A stretch of 64,000 nucleotides of DNA from JAOSJL01 sp963704035 (lineage in GTDB: Bacteria; Actinomycetota; Acidimicrobiia; IMCC26256; JAOSJL01). Of this stretch, positions 49,478-58,896 are shown in pieces. The notes under the pieces were generated by a model. It saw only the letters and a list, made by a program, of their open reading frames with translations, ran no database searches and had not been told where the DNA came from. The position numbers and the translations under genes were made by a program. The stretch is from contig CAVPGR010000004.1 of NCBI GenBank assembly GCA_963704035.1, forward strand, positions 62,001-126,000, read 5' to 3'. Within the stretch, counting starts at the first letter, position 1; each line of letters begins with the position of its first letter.

Positions 49478-49966
49478 TCAGGCGCCGGCGCGCAGACCGA
49501 GGCGGTCGAGGTGGGCCCCGAGCTCGTCGGCGCTCCGACCGAGTGCCGCAGCGAGAACGCGCAGGTCGTCGCGACGAATCGTCAGCATCCTGCCGTTGAA
49601 GTCCTGACGCTGGAGCTGGATCGTGGTGGCGTACCTGTTGATCGTCGCAGCATCGGGGTCATCGGTCTGGCCGAGGCGGGTGAGATCGATCGTGAAGCCG
49701 TCGAGGGGCACGTCCGCCGCGGGTTCGGTGAGATTGATCTCCACATCGGGGCTCCGCGGGAGAAGCTGATCGGCAGGAACTTCGTAGATCTCCGCGAGGC
49801 GCAGCAACCGCGGAACGGAAATCGCGCGCTCGCCGCGTTCGTACGCCCCGAGGACCGAAGCCTTGAACTCGAGATGCGAGCGGGCCTCCACGTCATGCAG
49901 TGACAGACCCTTCTGACGGCGGATCGCTCGAAGGCGCTCGCCCACCTGGCTTCCTGCTGGTTCCAC
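49478..49966 (-). CDS. BldD-like helix-turn-helix transcriptional regulator
   Basis: An Xre-type DNA-binding protein of about 162 residues with two blocks typical of BldD: an N-terminal helix-turn-helix (VGERLRAIRRQKGLSLHDVE, ASVLGAYERGERAISVPRLL) and a C-terminal part (NRYATTIQLQRQDFNGRMLTIRRDDLRVLAA). In Streptomyces BldD binds cyclic di-GMP and represses development genes; here the role is inferred. I chose the GTG at 49966 with GAGGG upstream. The longer frame reads repetitive GTGGGCGTG-like DNA and is unlikely. Confidence 0.82.
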   Translation of the reverse strand: MEPAGSQVGERLRAIRRQKGLSLHDVEARSHLEFKASVLGAYERGERAISVPRLLRLAEIYEVPADQLLPRSPDVEINLTEPAADVPLDGFTIDLTRLGQTDDPDAATINRYATTIQLQRQDFNGRMLTIRRDDLRVLAAALGRSADELGAHLDRLGLRAGA

Positions 49967-50077
49967 GACTCCGCCCTCTCGTTCCACGCCGACCGCTTCC
50001 ACGCCCACTGCTCCCACGCTCACTGCCGATGTTCGACCAACCACCCAACGTGTTGACAGTTCACCCACGCGCAGTTC

Positions 50078-50094
50078 GCCCACGCTGCGTGGGC
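50078..50094. promoter_or_regulatory. Inverted repeat upstream of the BldD-like gene
   Basis: A perfect 7-base inverted repeat (GCCCACG, loop CTG, CGTGGGC) lies 112 bases upstream of the regulator start, in a 240-base gap holding further GCCCACG-like pieces. It may be an operator or hairpin; binding is not established. Confidence 0.35.
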
Positions 50095-50206
50095 AACCCC
50101 CCAGGCTGACTGTTACCAGCCTACAGGAAATGCCCGCGACACGCTTTGCTCTCTCGTTGGACAATCTAGCAGATCCCTCGCGCAAATGGCCACATATCGG
50201 ACCACC

Positions 50207-51034
50207 TCATGAGAGCCGGGCCCGTGAGGCCACCAGAATCGAAGCTGCGGCCACGGCCGCCGTGGCGGAGCGCAGGACGAAGGGCCCGACCGCCAAGGTC
50301 TCGGTCACCCCGAGGTCGGCCAGTTCGCCGGGCGCGAACCCACCTTCGGGGCCGACGAGAAGGAACCACCCGTTCGGACCCGGATCGATCGGAGTGTCCC
50401 CGCCCGGCGGTCGCGACGCGCCACGTTCGGCAACGACGATCGTCGCGCCGTCGGGTGCCTGAAGCTCCGACCACTCGATCTCGTCGGCGATCTCGGGTAG
50501 CCGCGCCCGCCGACTCTGACACGCCGCTTCGCGCGCCACGACGCGCAGACGACGCGCCGCGGATGCCGCCCGACCTGGATCACGCCGTACGACTGAACGC
50601 GCGGACCGCACAGGAACGATGCGGTCGACGCCCAACTCAGTGAGTGCCGACACGACGCGCTGTGGCTTGTCGCCCTTCGTCACGGCGAAGGCGACGGAGA
50701 TCTCCGGACGGGGTCGCGGTTCTTCGTGAACGTGGTCATCGCTGCCCGCACTGCCGCGAAGACCCCCGCGGCTCACATCTGTCACGACGTAGCGCCGCCA
50801 ACGACCGGCCCCGTCCGCTGCGGTGAAGGCTTCGCCGACCGTCAATCGGCGTACCCGACCGAGGTGATGACCGTCGTCACCCTCGATGCTCACGTTCGCG
50901 GCGAGCACCGGCACGAACGTGTGGGCCTGTGCACCGGTGTCTGCGGGGAAGCCCCACAATGATCCCGATTCGGGCGTCGGCACCGAATCGCTCACCGACG
51001 AATCGCTCACCGACGAGTCGTTTCGCCGGTCCAC
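50207..51034 (-). CDS. rsmE: 16S rRNA (uracil-1498-N3)-methyltransferase RsmE
   Basis: A 275-residue SPOUT methyltransferase that adds N3-methyl to U1498 of 16S rRNA. Landmarks are HHLGRVRRLTVGEAFTAADG, FAVTKGDKPQRVVSALTELG, VDRIVPVRSARSV and the knot LLVGPEGGFAPGEL with a C-terminal LRSATAAVAAASILV. The N-terminal 25 residues are Ser/Asp-rich repeats (SVSDSSVSDS) and may be extra. It is directly downstream of dnaJ, as in many bacteria. Confidence 0.92.
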   Translation of the reverse strand: MDRRNDSSVSDSSVSDSVPTPESGSLWGFPADTGAQAHTFVPVLAANVSIEGDDGHHLGRVRRLTVGEAFTAADGAGRWRRYVVTDVSRGGLRGSAGSDDHVHEEPRPRPEISVAFAVTKGDKPQRVVSALTELGVDRIVPVRSARSVVRRDPGRAASAARRLRVVAREAACQSRRARLPEIADEIEWSELQAPDGATIVVAERGASRPPGGDTPIDPGPNGWFLLVGPEGGFAPGELADLGVTETLAVGPFVLRSATAAVAAASILVASRARLS

Positions 51035-51037
51035 CGG

Positions 51038-52150
51038 TCACTGGAACGCCGACTTGATCCTCGAGACGAATCCGACGTCGGGCGGGGCGACCTCCTCGTC
51101 GCGAAGTTCCGCCAGCCGCCGGAACAGGGCCTCCTGCTCCTCGTCGGGCTGCTCGGGGATCTCGACGGTGAGGTGAATGTAGAGATCGCCTCGGCGTCGG
51201 CGGTGCAGGTGCGGAACACCCCGACCCTTCACGCGCAGGACACGACCGGGCTGCGTGCCCGGGGCGATCTCCACCTCGACGGGCTCATCGAAGGTCTCGA
51301 TCTCCCGGGTCGCGCCGAGAACCATGCCCGTCACAGGGACCGCCAGCGTCATGTGGAGATCGTCCGCCTCGCGCGCGAACCGATCGTGGGGAGCCACCCG
51401 GATGTCGACGTAGAAATCGCCGCGCGGCCCACCCCGTGGGCCGACCGGGCCCCGGCCGCTCATGCGGATTCGTTGACCGTCCTCGATCCCCGCTGGGATC
51501 TCGATCTCGAGCTCCACATCATCGAGAACGCGCCCGTCGCCGCGGCAGTCGGGGCACGGATCATGGATCTCCATCCCCGCACCACCACACCGGGGACACA
51601 CGGCCGCCGTGACCATCTGTCCCAGAACCGATCGCCGGACCTGGCGCACCTGGCCGTTGCCGTGACACTCGGTGCACAGCGTGGGTTCGGTCCCCGGCCG
51701 ACAACCACTCGCCTCGCACGTCGGGCACTCGACCGGCATGCGCGGGTGGAGGGTTCGGGTCGTACCTGCCACGACCTCGTCGAGCGACAACAGGAGCTCG
51801 GTGGCCAGGGCCTGGGCCTGTTGTTGTCGTCCGCCCGCGCCACCGAACGCATCTCCGCTGAAGAAGGCTTCGAAGATGTCGCCGAATCCGAAGGGGTCTC
51901 CCGCTTGTCCGCCTCCCCCACCGCCTGCACGGAACGCATCGGGTCCGAAGGTGTCGTACCTACGGCGCTTCTCGGGATCACCGAGCACTGCGTACGCCGT
52001 GGAGATCTCCTTGAAGCGCGCCTCGGCCGCCGAATCGCCCGGGCGGGCGTCGGGATGGTGCTCGCGCGCGAGCTTCCGGTAGGCAGCCTTGATCTCGGCG
52101 TCGCCTGCGTTGCTCGGGACGCCGAGAACCGCGTAGAGGTCGTTCTGCAC
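51038..52150 (-). CDS. dnaJ: Chaperone protein DnaJ
   Basis: A 370-residue co-chaperone of DnaK. From the GTG at 52150 it has the J domain (DLYAVLGVPSNAGDAEIKAA, with the HPD motif in REHHPDAR), a Gly/Phe-rich linker (GGGGGGQAGDPFGFGDIFEA) and four zinc-binding CxxCxGxG-type repeats (CPTCEASG, CTECHGNG, CPRCGGAG, CPDCRGDG), followed by the C-terminal substrate-binding domains. It starts 15 bases after the hrcA stop, forming an hrcA-dnaJ-rsmE operon. A reading frame upstream of the start is only antisense-like extension. Confidence 0.96.
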   Translation of the reverse strand: MQNDLYAVLGVPSNAGDAEIKAAYRKLAREHHPDARPGDSAAEARFKEISTAYAVLGDPEKRRRYDTFGPDAFRAGGGGGGQAGDPFGFGDIFEAFFSGDAFGGAGGRQQQAQALATELLLSLDEVVAGTTRTLHPRMPVECPTCEASGCRPGTEPTLCTECHGNGQVRQVRRSVLGQMVTAAVCPRCGGAGMEIHDPCPDCRGDGRVLDDVELEIEIPAGIEDGQRIRMSGRGPVGPRGGPRGDFYVDIRVAPHDRFAREADDLHMTLAVPVTGMVLGATREIETFDEPVEVEIAPGTQPGRVLRVKGRGVPHLHRRRRGDLYIHLTVEIPEQPDEEQEALFRRLAELRDEEVAPPDVGFVSRIKSAFQ

Positions 52151-52164
52151 GCCCGTTTCGCCGC

Positions 52165-53244
52165 CTAGGTGCCCGACCCGGTGGCCAGGTCGAGATCGGC
52201 GACAGCGTCGGTCAGTTGCCGGGCAACGTGTGCCACCGCCCCGAGGGCCGTGGCGTAGTCCATGCGGGTCGGGCCGAGTACCGCCACGGTGCCGGAAGCC
52301 GCGAGGCCCACCGGATACGACGCCAGCACCATCGAGCACTCGCGCAGTTCCGAGAGATCGTTTTCCGATCCGATCTGGACCGTCATGCCGCGGTCGAGTG
52401 CGTCTCTCGTGATGGTGGCGAGAAGCGAGGGACGTTCGAGCACATCGAGCAGTTCCGCCAGATCGGAGCTCCCGAATGCGTCCTGTTCGGCCGCGATGCG
52501 ACTTGCGCCCCCGACGAAGCAGGGTTCCGACGACTCCCGAACGTGCCGGCGAATCGCAGCGACCGCCGTGTCGACGACACCGTCGGTGAGGGTGTCGCCC
52601 GTGACCCGGGGAGAGCCGTGGGCGGACAGCGGGTGACTGGTCAACGCGTCCGAGAGGATTTCCTCTGCTGCCTGGACTCTCGTGACGTCGACCGCATCGT
52701 CGAGGCCCAGGAGCTCGCGCTCCACACTGCCGTCGGACATGACCGCCACGGCGACGGCGGTGCCCGAATCGAGAGGTGTGAGATGGAAGCTGCACACCGA
52801 TGCCGCGTCGGCAGCTGGAGCCACGACCACGCCGGCGTGGTCGGTGACGCGGGCCAGGAGGTGGCTGGTTTCGGCCAGGAGCTCGCGCACCGACGAGTGG
52901 GGAGAGGCGAAGAAGTAGCTGATGGCCCGCCGCTGGACCACCGAGAGACCACGGATCCCGCGCATGTGGTCGACGTACCACCGGTATCCCCGTTCGGTCG
53001 GCACCCGACCCGCTGAGGTGTGGGGTTGTTCGATGAGCCCACGCTCCTCGAGAGCCGCCATCTCGTTGCGGACCGTCGCGCTCGAGACACCGATCCCGTC
53101 GTTCGCCGCGATCGCCTGGGAGGCGACCGGCTGGGCGGAGAGCACGTAGTGCCGGATCACCGCCTCCAGAATCGCCGCCTGGCGGGCGTCGAGTGACCCC
53201 GTTCCGAGTGACCCCGTTCCGGTTGTCGGTGTGCGTTGGGCCAC
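52165..53244 (-). CDS. hrcA: Heat-inducible transcription repressor HrcA
   Basis: A 359-residue repressor that binds CIRCE elements in heat-shock promoters. The winged helix (LDARQAAILEAVIRHYVLSA, IGVSSATVRNEMAALEERGL, HTSAGRVPTERGYRWYVDHM) and the GAF-like ligand domain (DLSELRECSMVLASYPVGLA, VAVLGPTRMDYATALGAVAH) match the family. No CIRCE-like repeat is visible in the 18 bases upstream or elsewhere in the operon. hemW lies directly upstream. Confidence 0.95.
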   Translation of the reverse strand: MAQRTPTTGTGSLGTGSLDARQAAILEAVIRHYVLSAQPVASQAIAANDGIGVSSATVRNEMAALEERGLIEQPHTSAGRVPTERGYRWYVDHMRGIRGLSVVQRRAISYFFASPHSSVRELLAETSHLLARVTDHAGVVVAPAADAASVCSFHLTPLDSGTAVAVAVMSDGSVERELLGLDDAVDVTRVQAAEEILSDALTSHPLSAHGSPRVTGDTLTDGVVDTAVAAIRRHVRESSEPCFVGGASRIAAEQDAFGSSDLAELLDVLERPSLLATITRDALDRGMTVQIGSENDLSELRECSMVLASYPVGLAASGTVAVLGPTRMDYATALGAVAHVARQLTDAVADLDLATGSGT

Positions 53245-53262
53245 AGCTTCCCTTTCCGGGCC

Positions 53263-54391
53263 TCAGTCTACCGACGTGAGGTCGGGATCGACCGGCCGGT
53301 GGAAACCGACGAGTCGTGCGGTGACCTCCGATGCGACGAGCCGCCCCGAAAGTGTCAGCCGTAAACGATCGTCGATCGCGGCCAGAAGCCCAGCGGCGAT
53401 CAGTGCGGCGGCCGGCGCGGATGCGACCGCGTCCGCGGGAATACCCGAGCGGGTGCGGAGACCGAGCATGAGTGCCTCGTCATCACGGCCGGCCGCTGAA
53501 AGGGTCTCGCTTCCACGCTCGGGAGAGCGTCCGCTCTCGATGCACGCGATGTAGTCCTCCGGACGACGCACGTTCCACCATCTCCGCCCGTCGGTGAAAC
53601 CGTGCCCGGAGCACCCCACGGCGAGGTAGTCGTCTCCCGACCAGTAGAGGCTGTTGTGGCGGCACTCGTCCCCGTGCGCGGCGAAGTTCGAGATCTCGTA
53701 CCAGTCCAGCCCCGCCGACCGGAGACGTTGGTCCGCTATCTCGTACTTGAGCGCCTGGTCGTCGTCGTCGGGTGGTGGTGATTCGCCCGACCCGACACGC
53801 GTGGCCAAGGGAGTGCCGGCCTCGACGGTCAGGGCGTAGGCGCTGAGGTGCCCAGGCTCGAGAGCGAGTACATCGTCGAGTGTCCGGCGCCAGTCGTCGA
53901 GTGATTCGCCGGGTGTCCCGTAGATGAGGTCGAGGTTGAACGAACCGATCGCCCGCTTCGCGTACAGCGGCGCATGCGCGTTCGACGTTCGTCCTGTCGT
54001 GGGTGCGCCCGAGCGCGGCGAGGACGTGAGGGACCGTCGACTGCACCCCCAGGGAGATCCTGTTGACACCCGCCCGCCGGTAGATCGAGAGCTTGTCGGC
54101 GTCCACCGAGTCGGGATTGCATTCGACGGTGATCTCGGCGTCGCCAGCAAGGTCGACGGCGTCGAGGATGCGCGCCAGATGCTCCGCGGGGAGCATCGAG
54201 GGAGTCCCCCCGCCGAAGAAGACACTGGTGGCGGGAGCCACGGTGCCCGATTCCCTACGCTGGTCGAGATCGCCGATGCAGGTCTCGACGTAGTCGTCGA
54301 TCAGGTGCGGTCGGTCGGTCCACGTGGCGAAGTCGCAGTAGTCGCAGCGCACCTCACAGAAAGGGATGTGCACATACACGCCGAACGCCAC
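53263..54391 (-). CDS. hemW: Radical SAM heme chaperone HemW (frameshifted)
   Basis: A HemW-type protein of about 376 residues, related to coproporphyrinogen III oxidase, thought to deliver heme. The radical SAM cluster is FCEVRCDYCDF after VYVHIPF, with SVFFGGGTPSML, ITVECNPDSVDADKL and RISLGVQS following. The frame changes near 53945-53960 (around GGGCGATCGG). It then continues with SFNLDLIYGTPGES, HLSAYALTVEAGTPL and NSLYWSGDDYLAVG to the stop at 53263. I chose the GTG at 54391 (an ATG at 54436 is possible). It heads hrcA-dnaJ-rsmE, and is divergent from the acyl-CoA dehydrogenase. Confidence 0.9.
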
Positions 54392-54459
54392 GACACGATC
54401 GTCGCGGCGCGAACGGCCTCGCGGCAGTAACGGCATGGCGCAAACGGCATGGCGATATC

Positions 54460-55611
54460 GTGACGAACGTGGATCTCGACCTTCCCCCCGAGGCGCTCGC
54501 GGCCGCTGATTCACTCCGTCGTTTTCTCGACGAGATGCGGGGATCCGACGGGACTCCTCCGGCTGATGCCCTGTCACGACTCGCTGCAGCGGGCTACGTG
54601 GCACCTCACTGGCCGAAACCGTGGGGGCTCGACGCCTCGCCACCCGAACAGGTGGCGATCGACGCTCTCCTGCGGGATTCGGGAATTGCCCGTCCCGTGA
54701 ACCCGATCGGACTCGGGTGGGCGGGCCCCACGCTGCTCGTGGCGGGAACCGAGGAGCAACGCCGGCGATGGCTCCCGGGAATCCTCGACGGCACCGAGCT
54801 CTGGTGCCAACTCTTCAGCGAACCCGGTGCCGGCAGCGACCTCGCCTCGCTCTCGACGCGGGCCGAGCAGGATGGCGACACGTTCGTCGTCAACGGGCAG
54901 AAGATCTGGACCACCTACGCGGAGGGCGCCCGTTTCGGGATCCTTCTCGCGCGCACCGATCCTGATGCCACCAAGCACCAGGGGATCTCGTACTTCGTCC
55001 TCGACATGTCCACCCCCGGCGTCGAGAGACGCCCGATTCGACAGATGACGGGTGGGGCCGACTTCAACGAGGTGTTCTTCACTGACGTGCGGATCCCCGC
55101 CGATCACCTCGTCGGGGAGGAACACAACGGGTGGCGCCTCGCCAAGGTCACACTCGGGAACGAACGCGTCTCACTCTCGGGTGAAGGTGCGCTCTGGGGC
55201 ATGGGCCCCACGGCCCACGACCTACTCGACGTCGTGCGCGCCCACGGCGGCGTCGGCGACGCCACGATCCGTCAGAAGCTCGCCGACCTCTACATCGAAG
55301 CGGAGGTGCTGCGCCTCATCCGACTACGCACCGTGTCGGCGCAGATGCGCGGGCTCGAACCGGGTCCGGAGGCTTCAGTGCGCAAGGCGATCTCGGACGA
55401 GCACGGCCAGAAGGTCTTCGCCGCCGCGCTCGCGCTCGCGGGTACATACGGCATGCTGCTCGACGCCGGACCTTTCGTCGATGAGGGAACGATCTGGACG
55501 TCGGGCTTCCTCTTCTCGCCTGCCCTCACGATCGGCGGTGGAACCGCCGAGGTCCAGCGCAACATCATCGGGGAACGGGTTCTCGGTCTGCCCCGCGACG
55601 CCTCAGGCTGA
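54460..55611 (+). CDS. Acyl-CoA dehydrogenase
   Basis: A 383-residue FAD enzyme oxidising acyl-CoA to enoyl-CoA. Recognisable blocks are QLFSEPGAGSDLASLSTRAE, GQKIWTTYAEGARFGILLAR, MTGGADFNEVFFTDVRIPAD and GGTAEVQRNIIGERVLGLPR. The catalytic Glu cannot be placed with certainty by eye. Substrate chain length is unknown. It starts at GTG in the 68-base gap with divergent hemW, and its stop is 37 bases from the lepA stop. Confidence 0.93.
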   Translation: MTNVDLDLPPEALAAADSLRRFLDEMRGSDGTPPADALSRLAAAGYVAPHWPKPWGLDASPPEQVAIDALLRDSGIARPVNPIGLGWAGPTLLVAGTEEQRRRWLPGILDGTELWCQLFSEPGAGSDLASLSTRAEQDGDTFVVNGQKIWTTYAEGARFGILLARTDPDATKHQGISYFVLDMSTPGVERRPIRQMTGGADFNEVFFTDVRIPADHLVGEEHNGWRLAKVTLGNERVSLSGEGALWGMGPTAHDLLDVVRAHGGVGDATIRQKLADLYIEAEVLRLIRLRTVSAQMRGLEPGPEASVRKAISDEHGQKVFAAALALAGTYGMLLDAGPFVDEGTIWTSGFLFSPALTIGGGTAEVQRNIIGERVLGLPRDASG

Positions 55612-55648
55612 GATCACACGCGGCCCCGACCTCCGGTGTGCCCTCGGA

Positions 55649-57433
55649 TCATTCCTCCAGCCGGAGTGCCGCCACGAACGCCTCCTGGGGAACTTCGACA
55701 CTCCCCACCTGTTTCATGCGCCGCTTCCCCTCCTTCTGACGCTCGAGGAGCTTGCGCTTTCGTGTCACGTCACCGCCGTAGCACTTGGCGATCACATCCT
55801 TGCGCTTCGCCTTGACGGTCTCGCGGGCGATGATCCGACCGCCGATGGCCGCCTGGATGGGAACGTCGAACAGCTGGCGCGGGATGAGCTCCCGGAGCTT
55901 GTCGGTCATCCGGCGCCCGTACTCGTACGAACGGTCGCGGTGGACGATGGCGGAGAACGCATCGACAGGCACGCCGTTGAGAAGGATGTCGACCTTCGTG
56001 AGATCCGAGCGTCGGTAGCCGGAAGGCTCGTAGTCGAGCGACGCGTAGCCCCGCGTGCGCGACTTCATCCGATCGAAGAAGTCGAGGACGATCTCGGCGA
56101 GCGGCATCAGGTAGACCAACTCGACCCGGTTCTCGGAGAGGTACTCCATCTGTTTCATCTCGCCACGCCGGCTCTGGCACAGATCCATCAGCGGACCGAC
56201 GTAGTCCGACGGGGTCAGAATCGTGACGCGCACGAAGGGCTCCGCCACCGACTCGATCTCACTGCCCGACGGAAGAGCCGACGGGTTGTCGACGACCTCG
56301 ACACCTCCGCCACGTGTGTTCGCTCTGTACTCCACGTTCGGTGCCGTCGTGACGAGCTCGAGCCCGTATTCGCGTTCCAGGCGCTCGCGCACGATTTCCA
56401 TGTGCAACAGCCCGAGAAATCCGCAGCGGAACCCGAAGCCGAGCGCACTCGACGTCTCGGGCTCGTAGGTGAAAGAGGAGTCGTTGAGTTGGAGCTTCTC
56501 GAGCGCCTCACGCAGATCCGCGTAGGCGTCGCCCTCTACCGGATACAGGCCGCAGAACACCATGGCGAGTGGGTCGCGGTAGCCCTCCAGCGCCTCGGCC
56601 GGACGTGCCGGTGTCGTGACGGTTTCACCCACGCGCGCCTGACCGACATCCTTGATGCCGGCGATCAGGTATCCCACCTCACCCGGACCCAGCTCCGTGG
56701 TGGGTACCTGGTCGGGCTCGCGCGAACCGATCTCCTCCGCGACGTGATCCTCTCCGGTCTGCACAAAGCGCAGCGCGGCGCCCGAGTGCATGACGCCATC
56801 CATCACCCGCACGGCGCTCACGACACCACGGTACGCGTCGTAGTGGGAATCGAAGATCAGCGCGCGCAACGGTGCGTTCTCGTCACCCGTGGGTGGGGGC
56901 ACTCGTTCCACAATGGCATCGAGGAGCTCGTGGACACCTTCACCGGTCTTCGCCGAGATGCGAAGAACCTCGTCGGCACCGATCCCGAGGATCCTCTCGA
57001 TCTCTCCCGACACTCGGTCAGGATCGGCAGCCGGCAGGTCGATCTTGTTGACGGCCGCCACCACCGACAGGTCGTTCTCCACGGCCAGATAGGTGTTGGC
57101 CAGCGTCTGGGCTTCGATGCCCTGCGACGCGTCGACGAGGAGGAGCGCCCCCTCGCAGGCCGCGAGGCTGCGTGACACCTCGTAGCCGAAATCGACGTGA
57201 CCCGGCGTGTCGATCAACTGAAGGACGTGATCCCCGTAGGACAGCCGGACGTTCTGGGCCTTGATCGTGATCCCCCGCTCACGCTCCAGATCCATCGAGT
57301 CGAGATACTGCGCCCGCATCTGACGTGCGTCGACGGCGCCGCAGATCTCCAGCATCCGGTCTGCGAGCGTGCTCTTGCCGTGATCGACGTGGCTGATGAT
57401 CGAAAAGGCGCGCAGGCGCTCGAGCGGGATCAC
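55649..57433 (-). CDS. lepA: Elongation factor 4 (LepA)
   Basis: A translational GTPase of about 594 residues which acts on stalled ribosomes. From the GTG at 57433 it shows G1 (AFSIISHVDHGKSTLADRM), G3 (LIDTPGHVDFGYEVSRSLA), G4 (VVAAVNKIDLP), GFRCGFLGLLHMEIVRERLE and the C-terminal LepA-specific KAKRKDVIAKCYGGDVTRKR. The longer in-frame sequence upstream (to 57583) is low complexity (GRTGRTG) and antisense to the divergent rpsT region, so I did not use it. Confidence 0.95.
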   Translation of the reverse strand: MIPLERLRAFSIISHVDHGKSTLADRMLEICGAVDARQMRAQYLDSMDLERERGITIKAQNVRLSYGDHVLQLIDTPGHVDFGYEVSRSLAACEGALLLVDASQGIEAQTLANTYLAVENDLSVVAAVNKIDLPAADPDRVSGEIERILGIGADEVLRISAKTGEGVHELLDAIVERVPPPTGDENAPLRALIFDSHYDAYRGVVSAVRVMDGVMHSGAALRFVQTGEDHVAEEIGSREPDQVPTTELGPGEVGYLIAGIKDVGQARVGETVTTPARPAEALEGYRDPLAMVFCGLYPVEGDAYADLREALEKLQLNDSSFTYEPETSSALGFGFRCGFLGLLHMEIVRERLEREYGLELVTTAPNVEYRANTRGGGVEVVDNPSALPSGSEIESVAEPFVRVTILTPSDYVGPLMDLCQSRRGEMKQMEYLSENRVELVYLMPLAEIVLDFFDRMKSRTRGYASLDYEPSGYRRSDLTKVDILLNGVPVDAFSAIVHRDRSYEYGRRMTDKLRELIPRQLFDVPIQAAIGGRIIARETVKAKRKDVIAKCYGGDVTRKRKLLERQKEGKRRMKQVGSVEVPQEAFVAALRLEE

Positions 57434-57569
57434 GGTGCTCCGCAGCGGGGTCGGGACGGTGCCAGTTCTGCCAGTTCTGCCCGTTGGGCCGGTGGCGGAC
57501 GGCACTGTTACCCTACCGGGGCTTCCCGTCACTCTCGGAGCCAGTCCTCCCCCGGAGCCCTCAACGCGC

Positions 57570-57812
57570 ATGGCGAACATCAAGAGTCAGATCAAGCGGA
57601 ACCGTCAGAACGAGAAGGCGCGCCAGCGCAACATGGCTGCGCGCTCCGAAGTGAAGACGGCGACGAAGCGCGCCGAGGAAACCGGGACAGACGAAGACAC
57701 CCTGGCGGCCCAGAAGACCATCGGGAAGTCGGCCGCCAAGGGCCGCGTCCACAAGAACCAGGCCGCTCGGCGCACCTCACGCCTCATGAAGCGCGCGGCG
57801 AAGCCCTCCTAG
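57570..57812 (+). CDS. rpsT: 30S ribosomal protein S20
   Basis: An 80-residue protein starting with ATG at 57570, reading MANIKSQIKRNRQNEKAR and containing the Lys/Arg-rich helices (SEVKTATKRAEE, AAKGRVHKNQAARRTSRLMK) of S20, which binds 16S rRNA. It is divergent from lepA across 136 bases with a short direct repeat (CCAGTTCTG twice). It converges with holA, and the two coding regions overlap by 29 bases. Confidence 0.95.
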   Translation: MANIKSQIKRNRQNEKARQRNMAARSEVKTATKRAEETGTDEDTLAAQKTIGKSAAKGRVHKNQAARRTSRLMKRAAKPS

Positions 57813-58896
57813 CCCCGCTCCGTCCTCCCCGGCCGGAGCCGCGGGAGAGGCCCGCCAGGCGGGCGACGAGCAGTTCCATGACGAGTTCGGCATCGAGTCC
57901 CGTTCCACCACGCACGTCGATGTCGGCGTCGGCCAGGAGGTCGATCGCTCGTCGGATCCGATCCGAACCGAGCGCCCGGGCTTGTGCAAGAGACTTCTTG
58001 GCGGGATAGGGCTTCACCTTTCGACCGGTGAGCTCGGTCAGCGCCTGGGCGGCATCCTTCTCATTGGTGATCGTCACATCGTCGAGTCGGAGCAGACGGC
58101 GGTAGTAGTTGTGCAACATCGCCATGACCTGAAGGGGATGCATCGCTTTGCCACTTCTCGCGTCGGCGGTACCGAGCAGACCACGTAGTCGCTCCACGGC
58201 ACCCGCCACGTCGCCGGCGTCCAGAGCGTTGTTCAACTCGTAGGCGGGGCGTGAGCCTGCCTCTCCGAGATACGGCTCGACGTCGTCGACATCGAGCGGA
58301 GTCGAGCCGTCGGACGCGGCGCGCAGCACCCGCACGAGCTCGGGGACGCGTGCCGCATCCTCGCCGAGGTGCTCACTGATGCGCTTCCGTGCAGCACCGG
58401 TGATTTCCACACCGACAGTCGCGCTGAGATCGCTGAGCTGGTCGGCGGTCTCGGCCGCCTTCACCGTGACCTTCTCTCCGTCGGCCTTCTCGACCGCCTT
58501 TCCCAACGCCGGTGGCGGCGCACCGCCGCCGCCTACGAGGACGAGTTCGGTCGTGTCGAGCGGATCGGCGAGGAACTCGAGGAGCGGGGCAACCTCGTCC
58601 TTTGTGAGTGTGCCGACGTCGCGTACGACAACGATCCGCGCCGTGGTGCCGAACGGTGGACTCGAGGCCGCCGAGGCTGCGGTCGCTGCGGCACGTCGAC
58701 GGTCCTCACTGGGAGCGTCCTTGTCGGGGATCGTGATCTCCTCCACGGCGAGACTCCGATCGTCGTCGCCGACGAGCTGCTCTACGAGCTCGTGTGCGCG
58801 ATCGTCACGGGCGCGTCCGTCTCCGAGAACCAGATGCGCGCGCTCACAGGATCGTTCCGCCAGCCGTTCCGCCGGGAATGGTGCTGTCGCCGACAT
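57784..58896 (-). CDS. holA: DNA polymerase III delta subunit
   Basis: A clamp-loader subunit of about 370 residues. The N-terminal Rossmann-like part (HLVLGDGRARDDRAHELVEQ, PPFGTTARIVVVRDVG, LEFLADPLDTTELVLVGGGG) and the C-terminal helical part (NNALDAGDVAGAVERLRGLL, MHPLQVMAMLHNYYRRLLRL, VKPYPAKKSLAQAR) fit HolA. I chose the ATG at 58896; a TTG at 58920 is also in frame. It overlaps the folP 3' end upstream and rpsT downstream. Confidence 0.92.
   Translation of the reverse strand: MSATAPFPAERLAERSCERAHLVLGDGRARDDRAHELVEQLVGDDDRSLAVEEITIPDKDAPSEDRRRAAATAASAASSPPFGTTARIVVVRDVGTLTKDEVAPLLEFLADPLDTTELVLVGGGGAPPPALGKAVEKADGEKVTVKAAETADQLSDLSATVGVEITGAARKRISEHLGEDAARVPELVRVLRAASDGSTPLDVDDVEPYLGEAGSRPAYELNNALDAGDVAGAVERLRGLLGTADARSGKAMHPLQVMAMLHNYYRRLLRLDDVTITNEKDAAQALTELTGRKVKPYPAKKSLAQARALGSDRIRRAIDLLADADIDVRGGTGLDAELVMELLVARLAGLSRGSGRGGRSGARRASPRAS

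Noticed and set aside
55052..57175. Long plus-strand open frame of 707 residues
   Set aside because: It overlaps the acyl-CoA dehydrogenase frame and is antisense to lepA. It has no recognisable domain.
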